From Microcoleus sp. LEGE 07076 (GTDB lineage: Bacteria > Cyanobacteriota > Cyanobacteriia > Cyanobacteriales > Microcoleaceae): a stretch of DNA of 41,003 nt. The notes under the pieces were generated by a model. That model searched no databases. It saw only the letters and a program-made list of their open reading frames with translations, and was not told the origin of the DNA. Shown here piece after piece: positions 7,203 through 15,578 of this stretch. Positions within the stretch are counted from its first letter, which is position 1; every line of letters begins with the position of its first letter. The position numbers and the translations under genes were made by a program. Where the stretch lies: positions 1 to 41,003 of the forward strand of contig NZ_JADEWV010000038.1 in the NCBI RefSeq assembly GCF_015207455.1. The letters are read 5' to 3'.

Positions 7203-9845
7203 ATGGCACAGCAACATCGGGACAGCGGGAGTAAGAGTCTGCTTGTCTTGGGGACAATTTGGCTGTTGGGGGCAATTAGCGATCGCCTCTGGCTTGCCTT
7301 CGATCGCTCTGTCCCGGCGTGGGATCAGGCAGAATACCTCACCAGCACCCTGGATTACTTGCAGGCGTTGCAGCATCCTCAGTGGTTTTCGGGGGATTGG
7401 TGGACAAACTTCTGGCTGCTTTCGACAAAAATTCCACCCTTGGCGTACATCTTGACGGTGCCGTTTTTGAAGGTTTTCGGTGCTGGGGTCGATCGGGCAA
7501 CCCTCGTTCATTTATTATTTAGTGCAATTCTACTCGCCTCAGTCTACAATCTGGGCGTCCAATTATTTAACAGACAAGTCGGTTTGTGGGCCGCTGCAAT
7601 TTGTGTTTTGTTGCCGGGACTTTATCGGTTCCGCTTGCAATTTTTGCTCGACTATCCCCTCGCTGCTGCGATTACTTTTTGTTTCTATTGTTTGACAATG
7701 TGGAAAAGTGCCGCAGAAACAGGGAAGCAGGAAAACAGCGGATTTTCCCAATCTCCCCCAGCCTCTCTCCCCCTCTCTTCTTTCTTTTGGGCGATCGCCT
7801 TTGGTATTTCTCTAGGCTTATCAATATTAGTTAAACACACTACTGTATTATTTCTGTTTGCCCCGATTGTGTGGTTGGCTGTTGGTGGTGTGTGGCAAAA
7901 AGCTTGGGGAAAATTAGGTCAATTAGCTGGTGCTTTGTTGCTGTCGGTGGCGGTGTTTGGGCCTTGGGCAAAAACCAATTGGCTGTTAATTTTGACGGGG
8001 GGAAAACGGGCAACGGTGGATTCTGCGATCGCCGAAGGAGATCCCGGCCTCAATACGATCGACGCTTGGATTTACTACGGTCAGCACTTACCCGAACAGG
8101 TTTCTTGGCCTTTGTTACTGATTCCCTTAGTTGGATTGCTACTTTATTGGCACCGCCGACAAAATAGTTCGTCAATCTCTTACCTCAACTCCTGTCGGTG
8201 GCTAGCTGTTTTTTGGGCAGGAGCTTATTTAATTAATTCTCTAAATATTAACAAAGACGACCGATATGTGATCCCTTATTTGCCAGTATTATCTATTTTC
8301 TTAGCCTGGGGTTTAACGCTGTGGCCTCCGCGTTGGGGACGACAAATTCGCTGGGGTACAATTGGTTTGGCAAGTTTGACGATGCTGCTGCATATGTGGC
8401 CGGTGGGCGGTGCTTTTGGACATAGCTTCGTTCAACTTGTTAGCCCCGGTAATTCTAACTATCCTTACTTGGGGAAAGAGTGGCCGCACCGAGAGGTTAT
8501 TGCAGAAATTCTTGCTGCGGAACCTTATTTGCAATCTACTTTAGGCGTGTTGCCTTCCACGCCGGAAATTAATCAGCACAATCTAAATTATTACGGTGCT
8601 TTGGCGAATTTTCAGGTTTACGGGCGGCAGGTGGGAACGAACTTAAAAGAAGTACCACAAGATGTGCGATCGCTCTCTTGGTTTGTCACCAAAACTGGCC
8701 CACAAGGTTCGATTCGAGAACGGATAAAAAAAGCTCAAAATGCAGCGGTGGCTACAATTGAAAAAAGTGAATATTTTCAGTTAGAAAAAGCTTGGGTTTT
8801 GCCTGATAATACTAATCTAAATCTTTACCGCAAGCGACGGTATCCCGTTGAAATACAGCCGCTGAATGAAGCCAGATCGCAAGTACAATTAGAGCAAGTT
8901 ACTGTTACCGGAAAAGCACTTCCCGGAGTCGCGCTGCCGATTACTTACATTTGGTCTGGGTCTTGGCAGCAATTGCAGTCTGGTTTGGTGTTGGTAACAT
9001 GGAAACATCGGCTAGCTAGTGATATTCTAGAGTCGGGACAAGCTTTAAGGATTTTACACGATCGCGCGATCGCCCAGGGGACTTTGCATCCGGGAATTCT
9101 GGAAGCCGATAAATTTGCTGTAGGGTTTCGAGTTGTCGATCGCACGGCGATGCTGACTCCTGCTAATATTGCACCGGGAAGTTACAGTCTGGAAGCTACT
9201 TATCTGAACCGAAAAACAGGCGAAACTTATCCAATCAAAGTGCCACCAGTAACACTTAAAATCAACGCCGATCCTCTAAAGATCCGTTCCCAGATTGTTC
9301 CTAGCAACAAGAATACTCAAAAGTCGAAAATAGTCCCGACTATTGCTGGTAACGAGAATCAGCCGGAGTTAGATTTGGTGACTCAATTGCGGGCTATGGC
9401 AGTTAATTTACCGAAAGGATTGCCCGGTTTAAAACCCGTGTTCGAGCAAATTGGGCGCATCAATCAATACGATCCAACTCAAGATTATACCCTGCAAGCC
9501 GAACAAGCATTAGAATATAGGTTGAAGCAAGAACCCAAGAATCTAGAATTTGCTTATGCTTTGGCATTTTCTCGCGTATTGCAGCAGAATGTCAAAAGTG
9601 CGATCGTAGCTTTAGAAAAAGTTACCGAACTAGACTCTCAAAACCCTTATGCTTATGCTTATCTCGCTTTCGTCCAGCTATACGGTTGGCATCCAAAAGC
9701 CGCTGAAACAGCCCTAAAACCAGCTATCGCCCTCAACCCCAACCTACCCGAAATTAGAGTCTTAAACGGTTTAGCCACTCTAATGCAAGGCAATCTCATT
9801 CAAGCATGGCAAGATTTGCAATACATACAAAAGCTGAAAATTTAA
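7203..9845 (+). CDS. GT39-like membrane glycosyltransferase with C-terminal TPR domain
   Basis: An 880-residue protein. Residues 1 to ~430 hold about ten hydrophobic helices (LLVLGTIWLLGAISDRLWLAF, IAFGISLGLSILVKHTTVLF and others). Near the start, VPAWDQAEYL places an Asp in the first lumenal loop, as in ArnT/PMT-like (GT39/GT83) enzymes that use polyprenyl-phosphate sugars. Residues ~430-740 are soluble and periplasmic-like. Residues ~765-875 form TPR-like repeats (EPKNLEFAYALAFSRVLQQN, DSQNPYAYAYLAFVQLYG, NPNLPEIRVLNGLATLMQGN). The donor and acceptor cannot be read from sequence. The TPR tail suggests interaction with a protein partner. The last codons and stop lie inside a 61-bp tandem duplication. 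Confidence 0.85.
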   Translation: MAQQHRDSGSKSLLVLGTIWLLGAISDRLWLAFDRSVPAWDQAEYLTSTLDYLQALQHPQWFSGDWWTNFWLLSTKIPPLAYILTVPFLKVFGAGVDRATLVHLLFSAILLASVYNLGVQLFNRQVGLWAAAICVLLPGLYRFRLQFLLDYPLAAAITFCFYCLTMWKSAAETGKQENSGFSQSPPASLPLSSFFWAIAFGISLGLSILVKHTTVLFLFAPIVWLAVGGVWQKAWGKLGQLAGALLLSVAVFGPWAKTNWLLILTGGKRATVDSAIAEGDPGLNTIDAWIYYGQHLPEQVSWPLLLIPLVGLLLYWHRRQNSSSISYLNSCRWLAVFWAGAYLINSLNINKDDRYVIPYLPVLSIFLAWGLTLWPPRWGRQIRWGTIGLASLTMLLHMWPVGGAFGHSFVQLVSPGNSNYPYLGKEWPHREVIAEILAAEPYLQSTLGVLPSTPEINQHNLNYYGALANFQVYGRQVGTNLKEVPQDVRSLSWFVTKTGPQGSIRERIKKAQNAAVATIEKSEYFQLEKAWVLPDNTNLNLYRKRRYPVEIQPLNEARSQVQLEQVTVTGKALPGVALPITYIWSGSWQQLQSGLVLVTWKHRLASDILESGQALRILHDRAIAQGTLHPGILEADKFAVGFRVVDRTAMLTPANIAPGSYSLEATYLNRKTGETYPIKVPPVTLKINADPLKIRSQIVPSNKNTQKSKIVPTIAGNENQPELDLVTQLRAMAVNLPKGLPGLKPVFEQIGRINQYDPTQDYTLQAEQALEYRLKQEPKNLEFAYALAFSRVLQQNVKSAIVALEKVTELDSQNPYAYAYLAFVQLYGWHPKAAETALKPAIALNPNLPEIRVLNGLATLMQGNLIQAWQDLQYIQKLKI

Positions 9846-9952
9846 AAATACCTTGAATTGTGGCACGGGCATCTTGCCCGTGCTTACAAAAAAGCTAAAA
9901 ATTTAAAAATACCTTGAATTGTGGCACGGGCATCTTGCCCGTGCTTACAAAA
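9831..9952 (+). repeat. 61-bp tandem duplication overlapping the end of the glycosyltransferase gene
   Basis: Copy 1 (9831-9891) and copy 2 (9892-9952) both begin AAGCT(G/A)AAAATTTAAAAAT and differ by one base. Copy 1 contains the final codons and stop of the glycosyltransferase. Each copy contains the palindrome GCACGGGCA-TCT-TGCCCGTGC. Confidence 0.9.
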
Positions 9953-9962
9953 AACAAACCCT

Positions 9963-9998
9963 TCGATTGTGGCACGGGCATCTTGCGCGTGCTAGCAA
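9963..9998 (+). repeat. Third, imperfect copy of the GCACGGGCATCTTGCCCGTGC repeat
   Basis: GATTGTGGCACGGGCATC continues TTGCGCGTGC, one mismatch from the copies at 9831-9952. Only the palindromic core is shared, not the whole 61-bp unit. It ends about 20 bases before the next gene. Confidence 0.75.
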
Positions 9999-10019
9999 AT
10001 CGGTAAAAAAACAAAACCA

Positions 10020-10934
10020 ATGAACCAACTCAGAATCGTCTCTCTCATTCCCAGCGCCACCGAAATTGTAGCAGCTTTAGGATTGGCCGATGCCCTTGTC
10101 GGCCGTTCCCACGAATGCGACTATCCGCCAGAAATCCAAAATTTACCTGTTTGCACTCAGCCTAAATTCAATCCCGAAGGAACTAGCAGCGAAATTCACA
10201 ACCGCGTCACAGAATTGTTGCAAAATGCGCTCAGCGTCTATAAAGTAGAAATAGATACTTTGGAAAAATTGCAGCCAACTCACATCATTACTCAAGCTCA
10301 ATGTGAAGTTTGTGCTTGTTCTCTGACAGAGGTTGAACAAGCAGTAAGTACCCTGGTGCATAGCCAGCCGGAAATTATTTCTTTGCAGCCGAATTTGCTA
10401 GCAGAAATCTGGACGGATATTGGGCGAGTTGCTGCTGCTTTGGGTGTCGATGCCACAAGTACGATCGCACTTTTGCAATCCCGCATTGATGCTATTATCT
10501 TAAAAACCAAAACATTAACCGTTAAACCCACAGTAGCCTGCATCGAGTGGATTGAACCTTTAATGGCTGCGGGAAATTGGATTCCCGAATTAGTAGCAAT
10601 GGGGGGAGGCAATTCGCTATTTGGAATAATCGGGCAACATTCCCCCTGGTTAAAATGGGAATCCCTGGTTGAAGCTAATCCCGATATCATTATTTTCATG
10701 CCTTGCGGCTTTGATTTAAATCGCACTCGCACCGAAGCAATGCCGATAACTCAATACACAGAATGGCAAGATTTGCAAGCAGTCAAAACCGGGAAAGTAT
10801 ACATAACTGACGGCAACTCTTACTTTAATCGATCTGGGCCAAGATTAGTTGATTCTTTAGAAATTTTAGCAGAAATTATCGCTCCCGAAATCTTTGATTT
10901 TGGCTATCGGGGTGAGGGTTGGCAGCAATTTTAG
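10020..10934 (+). CDS. BtuF-like cobalamin-binding (Peripla_BP_2) protein without signal peptide
   Basis: A 304-residue protein starting MNQLRIVSLIPSATEIVAALGLADALVG, the typical beginning of class III (BtuF/FhuD-like) substrate-binding proteins. Further motifs are GRSHECDYPPE, LQPTHIITQAQCEVCA, LLAEIWTDIGRVAAALG, the second-lobe opening KPTVACIEWIEPLMAAG and ANPDIIIFMPCGFDL. Annotated relatives are usually named cobalamin-binding or corrinoid ABC-transporter binding protein. There is no signal peptide or lipobox at the N-terminus, so it may act in the cytoplasm. The ligand is therefore unproven. No btuC/btuD transporter genes and no cobalamin riboswitch are visible nearby. Confidence 0.85.
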   Translation: MNQLRIVSLIPSATEIVAALGLADALVGRSHECDYPPEIQNLPVCTQPKFNPEGTSSEIHNRVTELLQNALSVYKVEIDTLEKLQPTHIITQAQCEVCACSLTEVEQAVSTLVHSQPEIISLQPNLLAEIWTDIGRVAAALGVDATSTIALLQSRIDAIILKTKTLTVKPTVACIEWIEPLMAAGNWIPELVAMGGGNSLFGIIGQHSPWLKWESLVEANPDIIIFMPCGFDLNRTRTEAMPITQYTEWQDLQAVKTGKVYITDGNSYFNRSGPRLVDSLEILAEIIAPEIFDFGYRGEGWQQF

Positions 10935-10952
10935 TTTGTTTGAATAAAAAAC

Positions 10953-11002
10953 TTGCATTCCCCACTACAAACCAGTTAGTTTGTTTGTAGTGGGGAATGC
11001 AA
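10953..11002 (-). terminator. 20-bp perfect hairpin between convergent genes
   Basis: The arm at 10953-10972 (TTGCATTCCCCACTACAAAC) is perfectly inverted at 10983-11002, with a 10-base loop. Read on the minus strand it is followed by GTTTTTTATTC, so it fits an intrinsic terminator for the fasciclin gene. On the plus strand there is no good T-run. Confidence 0.75.
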
Positions 11003-11036
11003 TTCCTCATATCATTTGATGCAAAAAACGCTAGTC

Positions 11037-11645
11037 CTACTTGACATCGGGCGGCATCAAAACCTTATCAATTACGTGAATCACGCCGTTGCTAGCTTTG
11101 ATATCAGCCTTCACAACATTAGCGCCACCCACGGTAACTTTGCCACCGCTAACTACTACTTTCAGCTTGCTTTTTTCAACAGTTGGAACTTCGCCGGACT
11201 TGAGGCTAGTAGATAAAACCGAACCAGGAACCACGTGGTAAGTTAAAATCTTAGTAAGTTTGGCCTTGTTCGCTGGTTTGAGCAAATCATCCAAAGTTGC
11301 TTTTGGCAAAGCAGCAAATGCGGCGTCTGTCGGTGCAAAAACAGTGAAAGGGCCTTTTCCTTGTAAAGTTGTCACCAAACCGGCTGCTCCCAAAGCCTTT
11401 GTCAATGTCTTGAATTGAGTGTCGCCAGATGCAATAGCAACAATATCCTTAGTAGCGGCCATTGGTGCGGCTGAAGCAGGGGTTTTCGCATTTCCTGCAA
11501 CTTGTTGAGTTTGAGTTGTATTAGCAACAATTGTTTGGGAGTTGATGCGAGCCGCAGCCGGGAAACCAATCAACGCGCTAGCGCCGATTATTCCTGCAAA
11601 ACCTGTGAGTTGCTTCATCCAGCTAGTTACATTTTGATTTTTCAT
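11037..11645 (-). CDS. Secreted fasciclin (FAS1) domain protein
   Basis: A 202-residue protein. Residues 1 to ~32 form a signal peptide: a basic start ([12 protein letters not shown]), a hydrophobic core ([17 protein letters not shown]) and an Ala-rich cleavage region. A low-complexity Thr/Ala/Gln stretch follows. Residues ~65-200 are a single FAS1 domain with [20 protein letters not shown], the H1 motif [27 protein letters not shown] and the closing [17 protein letters not shown]1 proteins act in cell adhesion and extracellular matrices; the role here is probably periplasmic or surface-associated. A strong hairpin follows the gene. It converges with the BtuF-like gene. Confidence 0.92.
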   Translation of the reverse strand: MKNQNVTSWMKQLTGFAGIIGASALIGFPAAARINSQTIVANTTQTQQVAGNAKTPASAAPMAATKDIVAIASGDTQFKTLTKALGAAGLVTTLQGKGPFTVFAPTDAAFAALPKATLDDLLKPANKAKLTKILTYHVVPGSVLSTSLKSGEVPTVEKSKLKVVVSGGKVTVGGANVVKADIKASNGVIHVIDKVLMPPDVK

Positions 11646-11811
11646 GGTGCCTAGATTTCCTTATGAGAATAAAAGAGTGAACATGAGTAATTGTGTTAGC
11701 CAAATTACCAGAAAAGATTGGGTTGCGAAGGCTAACGTATAGAGAAAATTTTCTGGGATTTTCGATCGCACCAAAACTCCCTTAATATAACGTAAACTTA
11801 GCGAAAAAGCG

Positions 11812-12594
11812 TCAACCGCTAAATCTGTAACTCAAAACCTCAATCACCGAACCGGTTTGGGGTAAGTCAGCAGGTTTAATCGAAATCGTGTCATTATTCA
11901 ATCGGCGCACCGACGTACCATCCATCAGCGCCAAGAATTCATCTAGCGGCACCAAATCGCACGCAGCAGCATCGGCGGCTTGGGTTTTGAAATGTGTCGG
12001 AATTACCATCTTCGGTTTGAGAAGCTGCAAAGTTTGCTTCGCTTCCGCCGGGGTGTAAGATTTCGGCCCTCCGCCCACGGGAATCAGCACCACATCCGGG
12101 CGCCCGATCAAGATTTGTTCTTCAATGCCGATCGGGCCAGCGACTCCACCCAAGTGTAAAATCTTAATACCAGCTTGCTGCCACAGCCAAGCCACATTGA
12201 TCCCAAATCGCCTTCCACCCTCGCGGTCTTTTTCCGTCCGAATTCCTTGAATCCTCAGCCCGTTCGATCGATAAGCCCCAGGCTCGTACAAAAGGCCGGG
12301 ATTGCCCGAAAATCCGTCCACCGCCCCTTCATCAAGCAATCTGCTGCTAATCAGAATCAAATCAGTTGGCACTTTAGGAGAGCGATAGCCAGCCGTACAG
12401 CCCAGTGGGCGAAAAGGATTCACCAGCACCCTCGCACCGCCACCAGTGAACAAGAAGCAAGTGTGGCCCAACCACTGAACCGACAAAGAATCAGCAGTTT
12501 GAGCTTGATAGCTTTCCCATCCAGATGGTAAACCAGTTGCTATAGCGGCTAGCAAACCCGTCTGTGCGTAACGTATTAATTGTCGCCGTTTCAT
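11812..12594 (-). CDS. Metallo-beta-lactamase-fold protein with degenerate metal site
   Basis: A 260-residue protein from the ATG at 12594 (MKRRQLIRYAQTGLLAAIATGLPSG), whose twin Arg and hydrophobic stretch suggest a Tat-like export signal. An in-frame TTG at 12663 would add 23 residues that look non-coding. The mature part starts SLSVQWLGHTCFLFTGGGARVLVNPF, as in UlaG-like MBL-fold proteins. Where the family has HxHxDH, this protein has LILISSRLLDEGAVDGF. Later landmarks are LHLGGVAGPI, DVVLIPVGGGP and PKMVIPTHF, so at least one His is kept. Loss of the main metal ligands makes ordinary hydrolase activity doubtful. It is downstream of trpG on the same strand, 132 bases away. Confidence 0.8.
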   Translation of the reverse strand: MKRRQLIRYAQTGLLAAIATGLPSGWESYQAQTADSLSVQWLGHTCFLFTGGGARVLVNPFRPLGCTAGYRSPKVPTDLILISSRLLDEGAVDGFSGNPGLLYEPGAYRSNGLRIQGIRTEKDREGGRRFGINVAWLWQQAGIKILHLGGVAGPIGIEEQILIGRPDVVLIPVGGGPKSYTPAEAKQTLQLLKPKMVIPTHFKTQAADAAACDLVPLDEFLALMDGTSVRRLNNDTISIKPADLPQTGSVIEVLSYRFSG

Positions 12595-12726
12595 CTTGTG
12601 GTTGAGGTTGTCGGGTGTTGGTCGTTCGTTGTTATACCACAAAACACCGTCGTCCGGTGCCAAATGTGCACTCTACTATTACGTAAGGTGCGCTGCGGTG
12701 CACCCTACAAATTCAGATAAATTCAA

Positions 12727-13314
12727 CTAAAGTCTTGCCAAGAAATTTCGCAATAACTGCTTTCCCGAAGTCGTCAAAATACTTTCCGGGTGAAACTGTA
12801 CGCCTTCAATGTGCGGATATTCCCGGTGCCGCACGCCCATAATCGTTCCGTCTTCAACCCAAGCCGTAACTTCCAAAACTTCTGGAAAACTCTGCTTTTC
12901 TATTACCAAACTGTGATAGCGAGTTGCGATTGTCGGCGATTCCACGCCCTGAAAAACTCCGACTCCTGCGTGTTCTACCTGAGAAGTTTTGCCGTGCATC
13001 AACACTGGTGCAAAAACAATTTTGCCGCCGAATACTTGACCGATACTTTGATGTCCGAGACACACGCCTAAGATTGGCAGAGTCGGCCCCAATTCTTTGA
13101 TTAATTCCAGAGAAATTCCTGCATCTTCCGGCCGCCCCGGGCCTGGAGAAATTACTACGGCTGCGGGCTGCAATCGGCGAATTTCTGCTAAGGAAATTTG
13201 GTCGTTGCGGTAGACTTGCACTTCGCTGGCTACGGGGAACTCGGCACCTAGTTCTCCTAGGTACTGTACCAAGTTGTATGTAAAACTGTCGTAGTTATCG
13301 ATGACTATAATCAC
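12727..13314 (-). CDS. trpG: Anthranilate/para-aminobenzoate synthase glutamine amidotransferase subunit
   Basis: A 195-residue class I glutamine amidotransferase. It begins MIIVIDNYDSFTYNLVQYLG, the N-terminal signature of TrpG/PabA. The nucleophile is Cys85 in GVCLGHQ, and the triad is completed by His175 and Glu177 in FHPES. PGPGRPEDAG forms the oxyanion-hole region. It supplies ammonia from glutamine to TrpE for anthranilate, and in many bacteria also to PabB for folate. The trpE gene is in this window but about 19 kb away on the other strand, so the subunits are not co-transcribed. A shared trp/pab role is likely but not shown. Confidence 0.93.
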   Translation of the reverse strand: MIIVIDNYDSFTYNLVQYLGELGAEFPVASEVQVYRNDQISLAEIRRLQPAAVVISPGPGRPEDAGISLELIKELGPTLPILGVCLGHQSIGQVFGGKIVFAPVLMHGKTSQVEHAGVGVFQGVESPTIATRYHSLVIEKQSFPEVLEVTAWVEDGTIMGVRHREYPHIEGVQFHPESILTTSGKQLLRNFLARL

Positions 13315-13767
13315 GGGTTAATTGGGATTTTAGGTGGGAGATTTGAGATTTTAGATTGATATCAAATCCGGTAACATCGGAACGATCTAACGGCGAAGAC
13401 GCTTGTAGTGCGTTAGGAAGGACGTACATCTTCTTCTTTCTCTGACTTCGCGTTCGCGTGCCTCGCGGTTAATTCGATATTACCACCTATTAGTTATCAT
13501 TCTGATAGAATCGGATTTGATATGACTGGCTGTTTGAATGCAATAGGAATGAAAATTTTAGAGATACGGTCAAGATTTAAATAGCTGGAATATGTAACAA
13601 TCAAACTAAAAACTTCACTTTGGTCATCCAAAACCTCAAATTTACCTCGCTCAATAACTTATAGCAGTTTCAAAAAAGGATGCAACTGCGGGCAAACTTC
13701 AAAACATGATAGTCATAAGTCATTTCCCCCTCGAAAATCTTCAATGCGAAAATCGAAAATGGTGTTA
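13315..13767. other. Gene-free stretch between trpG and dgkA
   Basis: I see no convincing gene in these 453 bases. They contain the MITE-like element at 13359-13523 and otherwise AT-rich sequence. Confidence 0.6.
13359..13523. repeat. MITE-like element with 12-bp terminal inverted repeats
   Basis: ATATCAAATCCG (13359-13370) is perfectly inverted at 13512-13523, enclosing a 165-bp segment without coding capacity. The interior contains the GC-rich, self-complementary words CTTCGCGTTCGCGTG and CCTCGCGG, typical of cyanobacterial intergenic repeats. No obvious target-site duplication flanks it. Confidence 0.5.
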
Positions 13768-14277
13768 CTAACCGACGATCGCAATTTGAACCACTTCCCA
13801 CAGCGGAGGAAGCAGAAGTGCAGCAGCGACGATGGCTGCGGCCATTGCGGATACCAGAACTGCTCCGGCAGCGCAGTCTTTGGCGATTTTGGCTAGTTCG
13901 TGGTATGATTGCCCGACGGTTAAGTCTACCACCGATTCGATCGCCGTATTCAAAAGTTCCATTGCTAAAACTATGCCAATGGTAACGCCGATTACAGATA
14001 TTTCTACAGGTTTCAGTTGCAAATACAGTCCGAGTCCGATCGCCAAAGTTCCTATAACAGTGTGAATCCGAAAATTTCGCTGAGTTTCAAAAGCATAAGT
14101 CAGGCCTCCCCAAGCGTATCTAAAACTCGTAGCTAAGCTAGATGCTATTTTCCAGGACAGTTCTCGCTTGTATTTCAAGGCTTTTTTAGGCTCGTGGACT
14201 GTGGAACCCGAAGACTCTTGAGGCACGACCGCAAGCTGTGGAATGTTTGATGAAATTGAGGGTCGCTCTAGTGTCAT
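13768..14277 (-). CDS. dgkA: Diacylglycerol/undecaprenol kinase, DgkA family
   Basis: A 169-residue integral membrane protein. Residues 1-45 are a polar cytoplasmic extension, longer than in E. coli DgkA. The kinase domain follows: SFRYAWGGLTYAFETQRNFRIH, the helix TLAIGLGLYLQL, the catalytic motif AMELLNTAIESVVDL and AKDCAAGAVLVSAMAAAIVAA. The conserved Glu residues in ELLNTAIE and Asp in AKDCAAGAVL are present. It phosphorylates a lipid alcohol (diacylglycerol or undecaprenol) at the membrane; gram-positive relatives use undecaprenol, and the substrate here is not settled by sequence. It follows ybeY on the same strand by about 155 bases, a neighbourhood common in cyanobacteria. Confidence 0.92.
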   Translation of the reverse strand: MTLERPSISSNIPQLAVVPQESSGSTVHEPKKALKYKRELSWKIASSLATSFRYAWGGLTYAFETQRNFRIHTVIGTLAIGLGLYLQLKPVEISVIGVTIGIVLAMELLNTAIESVVDLTVGQSYHELAKIAKDCAAGAVLVSAMAAAIVAAALLLPPLWEVVQIAIVG

Positions 14278-14433
14278 AAATAACCAACTTTAAGTTACAG
14301 AAATGAATGAAAGCTAGACTTTTCAAATTAACTTTATCAAGTCTAGTTAACTTTCCTAAGTTTTTACTAAAGTTTTGGTATAGTTTCAGAAAGTTATGTT
14401 GGGCTTGAGATGATTTATTAAGTAACCATCAAC

Positions 14434-14991
14434 TTAAGTTTCAGTTATGCTGCCGCCAATCTCAAGATCGATCGCCTGCAGCAGTGTTTCTTGTCTGTCT
14501 AGCATTTGAGTCAGACTCTCCTCATCCGGGTGATCCCAGCCCAAAAGGTGCAGAAAACCGTGGGCTGCGAGCCAAGCTAGTTCGGTTTTCAGGGGATGTC
14601 CTTGCTGCTGAGCTTGTCGCTGAGCTGTATCGATCGAGATGACGATATCACCCAAGTATAAGGGTTCAGATGACTGTATTTCCTCTCTTTGAGGACAGTC
14701 TACCTCTAAAGCTGCGAAAGCTAGTACATCGGTCGGTCGATCGAGCTGGCGGTACTGGGAGTTGAGGGCTTGGATATCGGCATCGGCGGTTAAACGCAGG
14801 CTGACTTCGTAGCCCGGGGCCACTGGCAAATCCGCCTCTTGGTTTTCCAGCCAAACGCTAAACCAATTTTCCCAAGTTTCGGCTTCTATCTCCCCGCTGG
14901 CTGAACTCTCAGGGTGGTTCGCACCGTCGGCGGAGGCTTGGGCTAGCCGATAACAGTCTTCGACGTTCACCTCGATTAGCATTTTCAGCAT
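14434..14991 (-). CDS. ybeY: Endoribonuclease YbeY (rRNA maturation factor)
   Basis: A 185-residue protein with the metal-binding motif [11 protein letters not shown] (His144, His148, His154), diagnostic of YbeY. Upstream landmarks are [29 protein letters not shown] and [18 protein letters not shown]. The enzyme binds zinc and takes part in 16S rRNA 3'-end processing and ribosome quality control. The N-terminal 40 residues contain an acidic insertion not present in short bacterial versions. The start is the ATG at 14991; an alternative ATG at 14982 would remove three residues. It lies upstream of dgkA. Confidence 0.95.
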   Translation of the reverse strand: MLKMLIEVNVEDCYRLAQASADGANHPESSASGEIEAETWENWFSVWLENQEADLPVAPGYEVSLRLTADADIQALNSQYRQLDRPTDVLAFAALEVDCPQREEIQSSEPLYLGDIVISIDTAQRQAQQQGHPLKTELAWLAAHGFLHLLGWDHPDEESLTQMLDRQETLLQAIDLEIGGSITET

Positions 14992-15260
14992 TTCTTGTCA
15001 AGCAATATATTCAATTTTTTTGACAATTTCCAATTGGGCGATCGGGCTAATCGACTTCTTGCTTTTAGCAGGCAGATTACAATAATCTGTCGAAGATTGC
15101 AACCGATCGGGAACACAATCAGCTTAACCTGTGATTGAGAAAGATCAAAAATAGCGAACACTCGGGGACAGGTATTTCTGTCGTGGCGACTTTTTAGCGT
15201 TAGCTTTGGCAATCGCCGAGACAGTACCGCCACCTTCTCACCTGACGCACTCTACAATAA

Positions 15261-15482
15261 CTAAGAGTTGAAATATCGATCGACAAAAGCCAAACCGACG
15301 AGTACGCCCAAAAGTCCAGCCGCCGTCAAAGCAAAATGAAACAGAGAAGTCGCCCGCTTGCGAACCATATTCCGCATCGCCAGCTTGACATAACTCGGTG
15401 GAGGCGCATTGTTTGTCGGCGCTGTCGGAGTTTCGGCGGCGAGCTCTTCGGAGGCGGGAGTTACTGAGGAAGGTTGATCCAT
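15261..15482 (-). CDS. DUF3285-family small membrane protein
   Basis: A 73-residue protein. An Ala/Pro/Thr-rich N-terminus is followed by SYVKLAMRNMVRKRATSLFHF, a conserved basic motif I recognise from the cyanobacterial DUF3285 family, and a single hydrophobic helix LTAAGLLGVLVGLAFVDRYF. It is probably a thylakoid or plasma-membrane protein with one transmembrane segment. The function is unknown. The frame overlapping it at 15238-15624 has no such features. Confidence 0.8.
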   Translation of the reverse strand: MDQPSSVTPASEELAAETPTAPTNNAPPPSYVKLAMRNMVRKRATSLFHFALTAAGLLGVLVGLAFVDRYFNS

Positions 15483-15578
15483 AACGGTTAGTTTTGAAAG
15501 TTAAAAGGGCGACTGCTGAGGACAGACTCGCCACGATGGTAACAAAAATGTAACGTTTTGTGTAGAATTTTTTAGGTT

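Noticed and set aside
10020..10934. Cobalamin transport operon with riboswitch
   Set aside because: Upstream DNA consists of palindromic repeats with no cobalamin-riboswitch box, and there are no permease or ATPase genes nearby.
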